59,063 nucleotides of DNA from an uncultured Leptolinea sp. (GCA_903828565.1 CAIKMQ010000010.1:1-59063); one strand, 5' to 3'. Positions 1-8,604 are shown, counted from the first letter of the stretch. Made by a program: numbers and translations. Notes: generated from the letters alone by a model not told the origin.

Positions 1-830
1 AGCATAGTTGCTGGCTTCTTGAGGATACCTGGTAAAGTAGAATCCTTTTCCTAGTAATCCATCATTTCCAGATGAGTCTCCTATTTTCGAAAAATCGAAT
101 ACTGTAAACTCTCTGCCTGTTCCATGATACACAACCAGCGGTTTCCCATCGGCATCAACAACCTTAGAATGGTTATTGACATTATCGAGCCATCGTGCTA
201 TTCTTGATTTAGAAATACCTCTGAATACATCCCCTGGGAATTGTGATCCAGAAAGGGCATCAGAGGTATTCTGGTTATTAAGGATCACATGGTTGTCGTA
301 GTAATAAAAGGTAGACCCTTTCTCCTTTACTTCTCTGATTGCAAAAGAAATAAGGACTGGTTCACTATCTAGAGTCGCACTAATTGCATAAAAGTGCATA
401 GCAAGAATATTTCTTCTATGTTTCGCGTCTGGTTCACTGCTATACTTAATTGCATTCTCTAGTAGAGTAGGCAGCTCCTGTAATACTTTTACGCTTCTAT
501 GGTTTTCCCAATCTGTATGTTCAACAGTTTCTTTGAAACCACTGTTCTGAAACTGAATAGCAATGCCTTTTTCTTTGTTATGTACGGTTATTCCAAGGAA
601 GTCCTTGAATCTCCTCTCAGCATTTTCTCTTAACTGTTTGGTATTTGATACATCGCCCAGTGGTTTACTGTTTATATCAACAGGCTTCATTGTCACCAAT
701 CGGCTCAGTATTCCTGGCGCTTCCCAATCCCCAAACCAATCCTTAAACTCCGGCGTGTAGATCTGCTGTTGTTTGCTATCACTAGCTGCTCTCTGCTCCA
801 GCGCCGCCCCACCGACTTGCTTCCCTCCAC
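1..830 (-). pseudogene. Polyvalent-protein C-terminal part: LPD3-like module plus ADP-ribosyltransferase-like (ART-PolyVal) module, runs off left edge
   Basis: Translating the minus strand in the frame of base 780 gives an open frame from about 830 to base 1 with no stop. It contains TPEFKDWFGDWE (about 755-720), then about 150 residues resembling the large-polyvalent-protein-associated domain LPD3, then SKVVDADGKPLVVYHGTG (170-115) and GLLGKGFYFT (60-31). The FKxWFGD...PLVVYHGT...GxGFYFT series is the hallmark of ART-like modules in phage and conjugative-element polyvalent proteins. The frame is displaced relative to the upstream segment (705-1601), the shift lying near the G-runs at 842-860, so the gene is broken here. 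The ART module continues beyond the window, so its completeness is unknown. Family assignment is from motif memory. Confidence 0.7.
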
Positions 831-1601
831 TTTCGTAGAAAGTGGGGGGATTGAGGGGGGCTGCGGTTCGCCAGGTTGCGGCTGTGTCGTGATGTCCGGC
901 TGCAAGTTCTCTCCACCGGGGCTGCGTTGTTCCAGGGTTGCCCCACCATCCTTGTTCCGTAGTATACTGATATTGGAAGGAGGTCTCTTGGATAAAAATT
1001 CCTCTGCTGCAGCTATTAATCTTTCAACCGCTGAAGTCCGCAAATTCGCAGAAGTCGGGTCTTGGATTACATTTAACATGTCGCTGACCGATTTGTTTAC
1101 CAAACTCTCTAATTCTTCTACTCCACTTACATCTGAAGGAATTACTGGCTTAGCATTAACTGGATTGTCGTATTGCAAGCGGTCAGCCGAATCAGAAGAC
1201 AGATCGGCAGATAGTGCAAGAGAATAAAGCGTATTGCTATACCCGATTAATTCCTCTCTATATATTTCAATTTCCCCGTGTTTACCATAATCACTTTCAA
1301 CATCAGCCATCAACCTGGTGATTTTATAGATATTATGTCCAAGCCTATCTTTCAGGGCTTTCATTGCAGGGGTCAATAACTGTAATTCCTTAACGACTGT
1401 ATCATCCTCACCGTAAACCAGCTTAATTCCAATATCCTTATAACCATCACCGCCTTCCTGGTACCTGTTGGTAATATCTGGTTTCCCATCCTTCGGGTTG
1501 ATCCACACCTGGTAACCAGCTTCTTTTAGTTTTGTAAGGATCAGCGGTAAATCTTCTATGTTCTGAATGACAAGTGTGGTGCGCAGTGCATCCGATATGG
1601 T
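705..1601 (-). pseudogene. Polyvalent-protein fragment with C-terminal half of a RelA/SpoT-like nucleotidyltransferase module and proline-rich linker
   Basis: The frame is open from 1601 (just after a TGA at 1604-1602) to a stop at 705. It begins ISDALRTTLVIQNIEDLP and continues through KEAGYQVWINP, GGDGYKDIGIKLVY, VVKELQLLTPAM and GHNIYK. These match the second half of the RelA/SpoT synthetase fold (GYRDIH-like strand, E-Q-T segment, GH/AH-YK helix). The N-terminal half with the ATP-binding basic motif is missing, because the sequence is fused to zincin copy 2 with a frame change. A helical stretch and a Pro/Gln-rich linker follow, and the reading frame then fails near 845. It is presumably inactive. 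The RelA/SpoT call rests on pattern recognition and needs a profile search. Confidence 0.55.
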
Positions 1602-1703
1602 TCAGCTCAGCGCCATTCCTCAACCCGCCCAGCTTCGCCACCACATTCAAGTCCGCCGGGTTCAGATCGCGCCGGAACACATGCCCCAGCTCGTGCACCA
1701 ACG
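1602..1703 (-). pseudogene. Second zincin (HELGH) metallopeptidase-like module, truncated
   Basis: In the frame of base 1701 the peptide VHELGHVFRRDLNPADLN is followed by VVAKLGGLRNGAEL, and then the homology ends abruptly. HELGH is the HExxH zinc-binding motif of zincin proteases found in polyvalent proteins. The preceding strand (GRGLITIFEGGDIQ) lies in a different frame, that of 1704-2580, so a frameshift sits at about 1700, and another frame change follows at about 1605. The DNA of 1610-1700 is 89/91 identical to 2595-2685, making this a near-perfect copy of the first zincin. Confidence 0.65.
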
Positions 1704-2685
1704 TTGAATATCCCCGCCCTCGAAGATCGTAATCAAACCCCGCCCGTCTTCTATGTTGAAGATCACCTGTCCCTTCAGGTCGCTCTGTTTCAGGGGATTG
1801 CCATCTTTATCAACTCGTGCTATATTGGATTCATCTCCAGCACCTGTACTATGTCGAGATTTATAGGTAGGCATAGTATCAGTAGCGCCGGTCTTGATTT
1901 GACCCAAGCCGGTTGCACCTCGGAGATATTTTTTATCCCGTGTGAATCCAGTGACAACCCAATCATTTACTACATCGCCATTCGGCAATTTATTGCTTTC
2001 TAATTGTATTACTACTGTGCTTTTGCCTAGAGTAATATTCCTTCGTTGGTGATTCTTAACTCTATACTCATTTCCTATGGTTCCTTCTGCGATGATGACA
2101 TAAATATCCCGCGCAAACTTCTCTCCGTCATAACCTTCTGATTTTCTCTTCGTAATAATATGGCTAAGACCAGATCCATTCTCAAAATCCCTTTTGGGAT
2201 TACCAGGTCTGCCCCATAATATATCTATCCATCCTATTTCAGTTCTCAGAAAGGCATGTTTTTTATCTTTATGATCTGCGATAGCCTCTTCGAGGAGTAT
2301 CTTCCCTTCTCCGGTGTTATGTTCATACGCAGCTTGCTCTTCTGGTGTTCTGGGTTTCTGTGCATCTTGATGTAAACCAGGTTCCAGGCTGTCACCATCC
2401 TCACCCAGGGTTGTGATCTTCCCGTCAGCAGACCGTATTTGAATATCCTGAATATGGGTGGCATAATACGCATCCCGCGTCGCTTCGTTTGGTGACCATC
2501 CTTGTGCCCTCGCCCAGCTGTCAGCTACCTGGTCGGTCAGTACCATCGCCGCGCCAACCGCATTGCGTACCGCTCTTGCAAATCCAGGAACTCCGCGCCA
2601 TTCCTCAACCCGCCCAGCTTCGCCACCACATTCAAGTCCGCCGGGTTAAGATCGCGCCTGAACACATGCCCCAGCTCGTGCACCA
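1610..2685 (-). repeat. Pair of 91-bp near-identical direct repeats (1610-1700 and 2595-2685)
   Basis: Both copies start GCGCCATTCCTCAACCCGCC and end CCCAGCTCGTGCACCA on the plus strand. Only two bases differ (gttcag/gttaag and gccgg/gcctg). Outside 1610-1700 and 2595-2685 the sequences diverge at once on the left and fall to loose homology on the right. They encode the zincin core (VHELGHVFRRDLNPADLN to LRNGAE). The span given covers both copies and the DNA between. Confidence 0.9.
1704..2580 (-). pseudogene. Polyvalent-protein fragment with PBECR-type (barnase/EndoU/colicin-like) nuclease module
   Basis: The frame of base 2546 is open from about 2580 (ARAVRNAVGAAMVLTDQVAD) to the zincin-2 junction. 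After a helical segment (SWARAQGWSPNEATRDAYY) and a charged linker comes a compact module: EIGWIDILWGRPG, SGLSHIITKR, ARDIYVIIAEGTIG, then basic and beta segments and DWVVTGF. This arrangement (G-L-x-HI, hydrophobic strands, W-x-x-TGF end) fits the phage Barnase-EndoU-ColicinE5/D-RelE-like nuclease group. It then runs into VIFNIEDGRGLITIFEGG, the strand preceding a zincin HExxH. Both ends are frame-shifted relative to neighbours. The nuclease assignment is moderately sure; activity is unlikely in this broken context. Confidence 0.5.
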
Positions 2686-3181
2686 GGCTAAAGATATTCC
2701 CCTCAGCAAACATCGTAATGAGCGCCCGCCCATCCTGCGCGCTGAAAGATACCACCGCATTCGGGTGGTTCTCTCCCTGCTTCAGTGTATTGCTGCCATT
2801 TATTCCCATCTTGACATCGTATATGATTCGTGCTAAATTGTCTTTGAAGAGGTTAGCAGAGACGTCCTTCGGTTCTTCGGAAGCCGAGTTGGCTCTCTCC
2901 AAAGCCTCTTTTATATTTATTGCCTCTGTTGTGTGAGAATCATAGAATAGGTTTCCATTCTCTTCTCTCACCACAATTCTGACAAATATCTCTCTGTCAT
3001 CCAGTTGGACTTTCGTTCCGTAGTGATGGTAAGTTGCTCTATCCGCTGAACCTTCTTGTTTCTGGTCAGATTGTAATAAAATACCATCTGAGAAAATCCT
3101 GGGCAGGTCTTGGATAATTTGCAAGTCAGTTACCTGATGCTTAGTGTGACTAAGGATATTTCGTATCAGAGACTGATATAA
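2537..3181 (-). pseudogene. Polyvalent-protein fragment: LPD3-like tail plus first zincin (HELGH) module
   Basis: The open frame runs from a stop at 3184 to a stop at 2537, with no ATG near its start (a TTG at 3124 is the first possible start). The N-terminal part (KVQLDDREIFVRIVV, NGNLFYDSHTT) resembles the end of an LPD3-like module. Next come VVSFSAQDGRALITMFAEGN and SLVHELGHVFRRDLNPADLN, a zincin with the HExxH motif. The natural protein appears to continue at NGAE into the other frame (ARAVRNAVGAAM at about 2580), so the last residues here are out of frame. The fragment abuts the tpiA promoter, showing where the inserted DNA meets the host chromosome. Confidence 0.6.
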
Positions 3182-3231
3182 TCACGAATATAGAAAATAC
3201 CGGCTCATACTTTAAACGGGTTGAAACCCGT
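3177..3231 (+). promoter_or_regulatory. tpiA promoter (extended -10) and leader hairpin
   Basis: TGATATAAT at 3174-3182 is a TGn-extended -10 box; no convincing -35 is visible. A perfect inverted repeat ACGGGTT-GA-AACCCGT lies at 3216-3231, between the expected start site (about 3189) and the tpiA ribosome binding site (GGAGG, 3243-3247). The hairpin could affect mRNA stability or translation; its role is not shown by the sequence. Confidence 0.5.
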
Positions 3232-3255
3232 ATGATAATACTGGAGGATCGTTTT

Positions 3256-4014
3256 ATGAGAAAACCGATGGTTGCTGGAAACTGGAAGATGAACAAGACT
3301 GTGGAACAGGCGCGGGAACTGGTTGCGCAACTACTTCCTGACCTGCAGGCATTCCATACTGTGGAGCGAGTGATCTGTCCACCATTTACCGCTTTACTGC
3401 CGATCTGCGCCATGCTGAAAGGCACAGATATCGGCCTGGGCGCTCAGAATATACACTGGGAAGCAAGCGGGGCATACACCGGCGAGGAATCCGCAGCGAT
3501 GGTGAAAGAGTTCTGTCAGTATGTGATCATCGGCCACTCTGAAAGGCGTGCTTATTTTGGAGAAACGGATGAGAGCGTAAACAAGAAGGTGCGAGCTGCC
3601 TGCGAAGCGAAGTTGACTTCCATTGTCTGTATTGGAGAAACGCTTGCCGAATTTGAAGCCGGTAGAACCGAGGATGTTCTCACCAGGCAGGTAATCGCCG
3701 GGCTGGGCGAGCTCACAATAGAACAGGCTCAGGGGATCGTGATCGCCTATGAGCCGGTTTGGGCGATCGGTACCGGAAAAGCAGCCACCGGCACAGGCGC
3801 CAATGAAGTAATCGCAAAGGCAATCCGGAGCAACCTGGTAAAATTATTTGGCAATTCCATTAGCCAGCAGACCCGCGTGCTTTATGGGGGATCGGTCACA
3901 GCCGAAAACGCAGCCGAGTTCTTTGGACAACCAGAAATTGACGGCGCACTGGTGGGAGGCGCATCCCTGAAGATACCGGGCTTTTTGGAAATCGTTCGGG
4001 CAGCCGCCAAGTAA
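3256..4014 (+). CDS. tpiA: Triosephosphate isomerase
   Basis: TpiA interconverts dihydroxyacetone phosphate and glyceraldehyde 3-phosphate in glycolysis and gluconeogenesis in the cytoplasm. The 252-residue product has the family's usual length. It starts RKPMVAGNWKMNK with the catalytic Lys (about residue 11), then YVIIGHSERR with the electrophilic His, YEPVWAIGTG with the catalytic Glu and start of loop 6, and the C-terminal phosphate-binding YGGS and GALVGGASL segments. The ATG at 3256 is preferred over one at 3232 because GGAGG at 3243-3247 is ideally spaced and the shorter form matches the family start. It is transcribed alone: promoter at 3177, terminator at 4016. Confidence 0.97.
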   Translation: MRKPMVAGNWKMNKTVEQARELVAQLLPDLQAFHTVERVICPPFTALLPICAMLKGTDIGLGAQNIHWEASGAYTGEESAAMVKEFCQYVIIGHSERRAYFGETDESVNKKVRAACEAKLTSIVCIGETLAEFEAGRTEDVLTRQVIAGLGELTIEQAQGIVIAYEPVWAIGTGKAATGTGANEVIAKAIRSNLVKLFGNSISQQTRVLYGGSVTAENAAEFFGQPEIDGALVGGASLKIPGFLEIVRAAAK

Positions 4015-4015
4015 A

Positions 4016-4047
4016 AAAACAACCGCGGAGAGATCCGCGGTTGTTTT
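4016..4047. terminator. Bidirectional terminator between tpiA and upp
   Basis: AAAACAACCGCGGA-GAGA-TCCGCGGTTGTTTT is a perfect 14-bp stem with a 4-base loop. It has T-runs on both strands, so it can end tpiA (+) and upp (-), whose stop codons lie 1 and 14 bases away. Confidence 0.9.
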
Positions 4048-4061
4048 GCAGTTCTTCTACC

Positions 4062-4688
4062 TCAACCAGTACCAAATTGGCGGTCACCGGCATCTCCCAG
4101 ACCGGGGACGATGTAACCGACCTCATTCAACCTTTCATCAATCGCTGCCAGGTGGATGGGAACATCCGGGTGAGCTGACTGAAGTGCCTGGATGCCTTCG
4201 GGGGCACCGATCAAACCAACAAAACGGATGTTTTTAACCCCCCATTGCTTAAGCAGGTCTACTGTGGCAGTGGCAGATCCTCCGGTTGCCAGCATGGGAT
4301 CCAGAATGAGGCACATGGAAACCCGGGGGAGTACGGGTAATTTGTTGTAGTATTGTACAGGTTTGAGCGTTTTCTCATCACGGTACAGCCCGATGTGCCA
4401 CACCTCTGCGGAAGGGAGCAATTCCCAGACACCTTCCACCATACCGAGCCCGGCGCGGAGGATGGGAACAAGGCCAATCTCATCTTCCACTTCATAGGCT
4501 TGCGCAGTCCCCAGCGGGGTATTTACCTTTCTGGGTTTTAGCACAAGGTCCGCGGTGGCTTCATAGGTTAGCAGGGCGGCTAGTTCTTTCACAAGTTCGC
4601 GGAATTTTTGCGGCTCCGTACTTGTAGCACGAAGGATAGAAAGCTTGTGTGCCACGAGTGGATGTTTGGATGCGAACACATTGGACAT
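4062..4688 (-). CDS. upp: Uracil phosphoribosyltransferase
   Basis: Upp salvages uracil with PRPP to give UMP and diphosphate. At 208 residues it is the standard bacterial length. The middle carries [13 protein letters not shown], and the PRPP-binding loop [15 protein letters not shown] (about residues 123-137) is intact. The C-terminus ends [20 protein letters not shown], the conserved uracil-binding and closing segment. The ATG at 4688 follows GAGGAG at a good spacing; an upstream ATG at 4715 would add nine residues without a ribosome site. It diverges from ruvB over a 77-bp gap. A uracil salvage enzyme suits a strain that also recycles nucleobases through the island at 28-47 kb. Confidence 0.97.
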   Translation of the reverse strand: MSNVFASKHPLVAHKLSILRATSTEPQKFRELVKELAALLTYEATADLVLKPRKVNTPLGTAQAYEVEDEIGLVPILRAGLGMVEGVWELLPSAEVWHIGLYRDEKTLKPVQYYNKLPVLPRVSMCLILDPMLATGGSATATVDLLKQWGVKNIRFVGLIGAPEGIQALQSAHPDVPIHLAAIDERLNEVGYIVPGLGDAGDRQFGTG

Positions 4689-4715
4689 GGAGTTCTCCTC
4701 GGCTGGTATATGCAA

Positions 4716-4721
4716 AGTATA
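4716..4721 (-). promoter_or_regulatory. Candidate upp -10 box
   Basis: On the minus strand TATACT (plus-strand AGTATA, 4716-4721) lies 27 bases before the upp ATG. No clear -35 is present. It sits back to back with the ruvB promoter. Confidence 0.4.
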
Positions 4722-4730
4722 TCAGTTATT

Positions 4731-4759
4731 TTGAGGTCTCCAGTGCTTGCGGGTATAAT
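4731..4759 (+). promoter_or_regulatory. ruvB leaderless promoter
   Basis: TTGAGG (4731-4736), a 17-bp spacer and TATAAT (4754-4759) form a strong sigma-70-type promoter. The -10 box ends 6 bases before the ruvB ATG (4766), so the transcript is expected to start at or next to the start codon. There is no ribosome binding site. Confidence 0.8.
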
Positions 4760-4765
4760 CAAACC

Positions 4766-5797
4766 ATGACTGATGCGATCAACCGAACTGTGTCACCCCA
4801 GAAAAGTCCGGCAGAAACCGGGGAGCTTGAGATCCGTCCCCGCACCCTGGAAGAGGTTATTGGGCAGGATCAGGTTCGGAGCAACCTGAAGATCCTCATC
4901 GGAGCAGCTAAAAAACGGGGTGAGGCGATGGACCATGTCTTGTTTTACGGTCCGCCCGGACTGGGGAAAACGACGCTGGCACACGTGTTGGCAAATGAGA
5001 TGGGGGTCAATATTAAGGTAACATCCGGACCCGCGATCGAACGTGCCGGTGACCTGGCAGCTATTCTTTCCAATCTTCGGGCAGGAGATATTTTGTTTAT
5101 TGATGAGATCCACCGACTGGGAAGAGCGGTCGAAGAGATACTCTACCCGGCCATGGAGGATTTCGCATTGGATATCGTGATAGGCAAGGGGCCGGCAGCC
5201 CGTTCCATTCGGTTGTCATTGCCCCGCTTCACGGTAATCGGAGCAACAACTCGCCTGGCACTGGTGACAGCACCTTTGCGGGCCAGATTTGGCGCCCTGT
5301 ACCGGTTAGATTTTTATGATCTCTCTGCCATGCGTAAAATCATTGACCGGGGTGCAGGCGTACTGGGGGTAGCTGCAGAAGAAGACGGCATACAAGAGAT
5401 CGCCACCAGGGCGCGTGGTACTCCGCGGGTGGCGTTACGGTTACTGCGCCGCGTGCGAGACTTTGCCCAGGTGCGTGCCGATGGCAGGATTACCGGCCAG
5501 GTGACGCGCCAGGCATTGGATCTGCTCAATGTGGACCCTTCGGGCCTGGATGATGTGGATCGAAAAGTCTTATCCACGATCATTGAGAAGTATAACGGCG
5601 GCCCGGTTGGATTGAACACGATCGCTGCATCCATCAGTGAAGAGCCGGATACGATCATGGATGTGGTGGAGCCGTATCTGCTGCAACTCGGTTTTCTGGA
5701 CAGGACCCCTCAGGGGCGCATCGCAACGGCTCGTGCTTACCACCACCTGGGGTTACCTTATACCGCGAAAACGCAACCAACACTATTTGAAGAATAA
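4766..5797 (+). CDS. ruvB: Holliday junction branch migration helicase RuvB
   Basis: RuvB is the AAA+ motor that drives Holliday junction migration with RuvA. The 343-residue product has Walker [10 protein letters not shown] (about 62-70), Walker [11 protein letters not shown] (about 109-118), the sensor GATTR (about 165) and the C-terminal winged helix with [10 protein letters not shown] and [14 protein letters not shown]. The start at 4766 is supported by family alignment (MTDAINR..., then LEEVIGQ) and by the TATAAT placed 6 bases upstream. A 39-residue upstream extension from 4649 is ignored. queA follows after 5 bp, the common bacterial ruvB-queA pairing; ruvA and ruvC are not in this window. 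Confidence 0.97.
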   Translation: MTDAINRTVSPQKSPAETGELEIRPRTLEEVIGQDQVRSNLKILIGAAKKRGEAMDHVLFYGPPGLGKTTLAHVLANEMGVNIKVTSGPAIERAGDLAAILSNLRAGDILFIDEIHRLGRAVEEILYPAMEDFALDIVIGKGPAARSIRLSLPRFTVIGATTRLALVTAPLRARFGALYRLDFYDLSAMRKIIDRGAGVLGVAAEEDGIQEIATRARGTPRVALRLLRRVRDFAQVRADGRITGQVTRQALDLLNVDPSGLDDVDRKVLSTIIEKYNGGPVGLNTIAASISEEPDTIMDVVEPYLLQLGFLDRTPQGRIATARAYHHLGLPYTAKTQPTLFEE

Positions 5798-5802
5798 CCC
5801 GT

Positions 5803-6828
5803 ATGCTGACAACTGATTTTGATTACGATCTGCCTCCTGAGAGGATTGCCCAATATCCGCTGGAACCAAGAGATTCTTCACGGCTGCTTGTGATGGGGAA
5901 AGGTAATGGCAAGCTCGCCCATCACCTTTTCAGGGACCTTCCGGGTTTCCTGCTACCGGGGGACTTGCTGGTGTTCAATGACACCCGAGTGATCCCCGCG
6001 CGGATCTTTGCGAAAAAGCTGCCCGGAGGTGGTAAAGTAGAACTACTGCTGCTGGTTCGCAAATCCGAAAGGCAATGGGAAACCCTGGTAGGCGGCAGCG
6101 GAATGAACCCCGGCAGGGTGGTGGATGCTGGTGATGGGCTTCTGGCGACAGTTTTAGAAGTGCTGGAAGGCAGCAGAAGATTGATCGAGTTTTCGGAACC
6201 AGTGGAAAATTACCTTCCGGCAATCGGGCACGTTCCATTACCACCCTATATTCACACAGAACTCAAAGATGGGGAGAGGTATCAGACAGTTTACGCCCGT
6301 CAACCGGGTTCTGCAGCCGCGCCAACCGCCGGGCTGCATTTCACACCACAACTCTTTGAGCAGCTACGGATGCTGGGAGTGAATACAGCGTTCGTTGATC
6401 TCCACGTTGGGTTGGATACCTTTGCACCCGTGACGGAAGAAAAAGCCGACGAGCATATCATTCATTCGGAATGGTGTGAGCTTTCCTCTGAAACAGCGTG
6501 GTTGATCAATCGCACTCGCGCAGAGGGAGGCAGGGTGATCGCTGTAGGGACTACCACTGTCCGCACGTTGGAAACTGCAGCCCGCCAGTCTGCCAACAAA
6601 AGTACAGGCATTCAACCCTATACAGGGAACACCCGGTTATTCATCCTTCCCGGATATCAGTTCCTGGCAATCGATGGCATGATAACAAACTTCCATCTGC
6701 CAAAATCCACATTGCTCATGCTGGTAAGCGCGTTTGCCGGTCGTGAAAATATCCTGGCTGCATATCAGCAGGCAGTGATGCTCGAGTACCGGTTTTTTAG
6801 CTTTGGCGACGCGATGTTAATCCTGTAA
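5803..6828 (+). CDS. queA: tRNA preQ1(34) S-adenosylmethionine ribosyltransferase-isomerase
   Basis: QueA transfers and isomerises the ribosyl moiety of SAM onto preQ1-modified tRNA, the penultimate step of queuosine synthesis. At 341 residues it is full length. Diagnostic segments are FDYDLPPERIAQYPLEPRD at the N-terminus, FNDTRVIPAR, GHVPLPPYI, the AAPTAGLHFT block around residue 170, and NFHLPKSTLLMLV near the end. It lies 5 bp after ruvB and 1 bp before the glycosylase gene, so the four genes 4766-8489 form one operon. No other queuosine gene is in the window. Confidence 0.96.
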   Translation: MLTTDFDYDLPPERIAQYPLEPRDSSRLLVMGKGNGKLAHHLFRDLPGFLLPGDLLVFNDTRVIPARIFAKKLPGGGKVELLLLVRKSERQWETLVGGSGMNPGRVVDAGDGLLATVLEVLEGSRRLIEFSEPVENYLPAIGHVPLPPYIHTELKDGERYQTVYARQPGSAAAPTAGLHFTPQLFEQLRMLGVNTAFVDLHVGLDTFAPVTEEKADEHIIHSEWCELSSETAWLINRTRAEGGRVIAVGTTTVRTLETAARQSANKSTGIQPYTGNTRLFILPGYQFLAIDGMITNFHLPKSTLLMLVSAFAGRENILAAYQQAVMLEYRFFSFGDAMLIL

Positions 6829-6829
6829 G

Positions 6830-7525
6830 ATGAAAGAATGTCTTCAGGCAGTTGAAGAAGAGATCGTCAGGTGTGAGTTTTGCCCCCGCCTGGTGGAATG
6901 GCGAAATACAGTCGCGCGGGAGAAGCGTAAAGCTTATCGGGCTGAGGTTTACTGGGGCAAGCCAGTCCCCGGTTTTGGAGACCCGCTTGCACGGGTGATG
7001 GTGGTTGGATTGGCGCCAGGTGCGCACGGTTCCAATCGAACTGGCAGAATGTTCACCGGGGATGCGTCAGGGGAGATCCTCTACAGGCATCTCTACCGTG
7101 TGGGTTTCTCTGGCCGGTCAAGTTCCATCCACAGGGAGGATGGGCTTCAACTGAAGGATGTGTTCATTACAGCCGTCGGACGGTGCGTTCCACCTGATAA
7201 TCACCCGTCACCCGCTGAGATCAAGGCTTGCCTGCCGTACTTGCGGCGTGAAATGGCTTGTTTGGAATCGCTACAGGGGATTGTTGTACTTGGACGAATC
7301 GCATATGATGGCATTGTGTCTCTCTTGCGTGAAACTGAGATCGATCTACCAAAGAACGATTTTAGCCACGGTAATTTCCTCCAACCGAAGGGCTCCCCAT
7401 ACTGGGTTTTGCAGTCTTATCATCCCAGCCGGCAGAATACTCAAACCGGGCGATTAACCGAAGAAATGTTCGGGTCGGTCTGGGATCAGGTCGCCCGGAT
7501 ATTAAAGGTGTCAGATGATAAGTAA
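6830..7525 (+). CDS. Type 5 (UdgB-like) uracil-DNA glycosylase
   Basis: The product probably excises uracil, and possibly other deaminated bases, from DNA. The 231-residue protein carries the family 5 motif GLAPGAHGSNRTGRMFTGD (about residues 60-78), in which the usual catalytic Asp/Asn of other families is absent. The second active-site motif is SYHPSRQN near the C-terminus. Cysteines C15 and C18 plus two central ones (RCVPP, ACLPYL) fit the 4Fe-4S cluster of these enzymes. Family 5 differs from family 4 by the GLAPG-HG form of motif 1, which is what is seen. The gene starts 1 bp after queA and overlaps the next gene by 11 bp. Confidence 0.88.
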   Translation: MKECLQAVEEEIVRCEFCPRLVEWRNTVAREKRKAYRAEVYWGKPVPGFGDPLARVMVVGLAPGAHGSNRTGRMFTGDASGEILYRHLYRVGFSGRSSSIHREDGLQLKDVFITAVGRCVPPDNHPSPAEIKACLPYLRREMACLESLQGIVVLGRIAYDGIVSLLRETEIDLPKNDFSHGNFLQPKGSPYWVLQSYHPSRQNTQTGRLTEEMFGSVWDQVARILKVSDDK

Positions 7526-8489
7526 ACAGATGAAAACGATCCGTACCTTTTTGATCATTTTGATATCCCTCATTGTCATACTGGTTCTTGTCCCACTGTT
7601 GATACCGATCCAGGGTGCAGGTACAATCGATGACCCGCGCCAGCTTGCGGCGGTAGACAGCCAGTTCATAGAGCTGAACGGTATCACTGTTCATTTTCTG
7701 GATGAAGGGCAAGGTGAAAATTCACCGGTCATTCTGCTCCATGGTTTTGGGTCGAACACCTGGACATGGAATAAGGTAATTCCCGAGTTGGCTAAAAGCC
7801 GGCGAGTGATTGCCTACGATTGGCCCGGCTTTGGTTTAACTTCACGCCCACTGGCAAAAGATTGGGGCGTAATGAATCCGTATTCGACTGAAGGTCAGGT
7901 GGATCTGCTGATCAACCTTCTGGACCGACTTGGTATACAGAAAGCCGTTTTGATCGGAAATTCCGCCGGTGCGCTGATTGCAACTGAGGCTGCATTGGTC
8001 TATCCGGATCGTGTTGCCGGGTTGGTGTTGGTAGACCCTGCTTTGAATGGGATTCAATTTTCGCCCTTCGTTGAGTGGCTTATGCAAACACCTCAGATGG
8101 ACAGGATAGGGCCCATCCTGGCACGCCAGATCCAAACCCGTGGCGATGAAGTGATCGCGACTGCCTGGCACGATCCGACCTTGATCACAGATCAGGACAT
8201 GCAAATGTACCATCTTCCCCTGGAGATCAAAGATTGGGATAGGTCATTGTGGGAATTCACGAAAGCTCATAAGGCTGATGTTACAGAACGGATCAATGAA
8301 ATCTCTGTCCCCGTGCTGCTGATCACTGGCGATGATGACAGAATCGTCCCCACAACTGGTACCCTGGCACTGGCGGCGGCACACCCCTCCTGGAAGCTCA
8401 TTGTTGTCGAGAATTCCGGGCACCTTCCGCAGGAGGAGCGACCGGGCGATTTTCTGGATGTTGTCACCGAATACCTGGACCAGCGTTGA
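7515..8489 (+). CDS. Membrane-anchored alpha/beta hydrolase
   Basis: This 324-residue protein has one N-terminal membrane segment (about residues 9-32), then an alpha/beta hydrolase domain. Visible elements are the oxyanion segment LLHGFGSNTWTW, the nucleophile elbow GNSAG, the acid strand LLITGDDDRIVP and the catalytic His in SGHLPQEERP. All triad residues are present, so it is probably active. The N-terminal anchor puts the enzyme on the outer face of the membrane. Substrate cannot be deduced; related proteins include carboxylesterases, lactonases and meta-cleavage-type hydrolases. It overlaps the glycosylase gene by 11 bp and ends the ruvB operon. Confidence 0.85.
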   Translation: MISKQMKTIRTFLIILISLIVILVLVPLLIPIQGAGTIDDPRQLAAVDSQFIELNGITVHFLDEGQGENSPVILLHGFGSNTWTWNKVIPELAKSRRVIAYDWPGFGLTSRPLAKDWGVMNPYSTEGQVDLLINLLDRLGIQKAVLIGNSAGALIATEAALVYPDRVAGLVLVDPALNGIQFSPFVEWLMQTPQMDRIGPILARQIQTRGDEVIATAWHDPTLITDQDMQMYHLPLEIKDWDRSLWEFTKAHKADVTERINEISVPVLLITGDDDRIVPTTGTLALAAAHPSWKLIVVENSGHLPQEERPGDFLDVVTEYLDQR

Positions 8490-8604
8490 AGAGTAATTGA
8501 GTATCAGGGTCCTGTACGGGATGAAGATCGGCACCGGCCAGCATTTATCTCACGGGTAACTCGTCTATTACAAATAACTTGTGTTGATATTTAAAAAAAA
8601 TAAA

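Noticed and set aside
769..1227. 152-residue plus-strand open frame
   Set aside because: It is a Ser/Cys-rich shadow of the RelA/SpoT-like minus-strand fragment, which has clear family motifs.
4649..4765. N-terminal extension of RuvB
   Set aside because: It would include the promoter and upp leader; the family start and the -10 box both support 4766.
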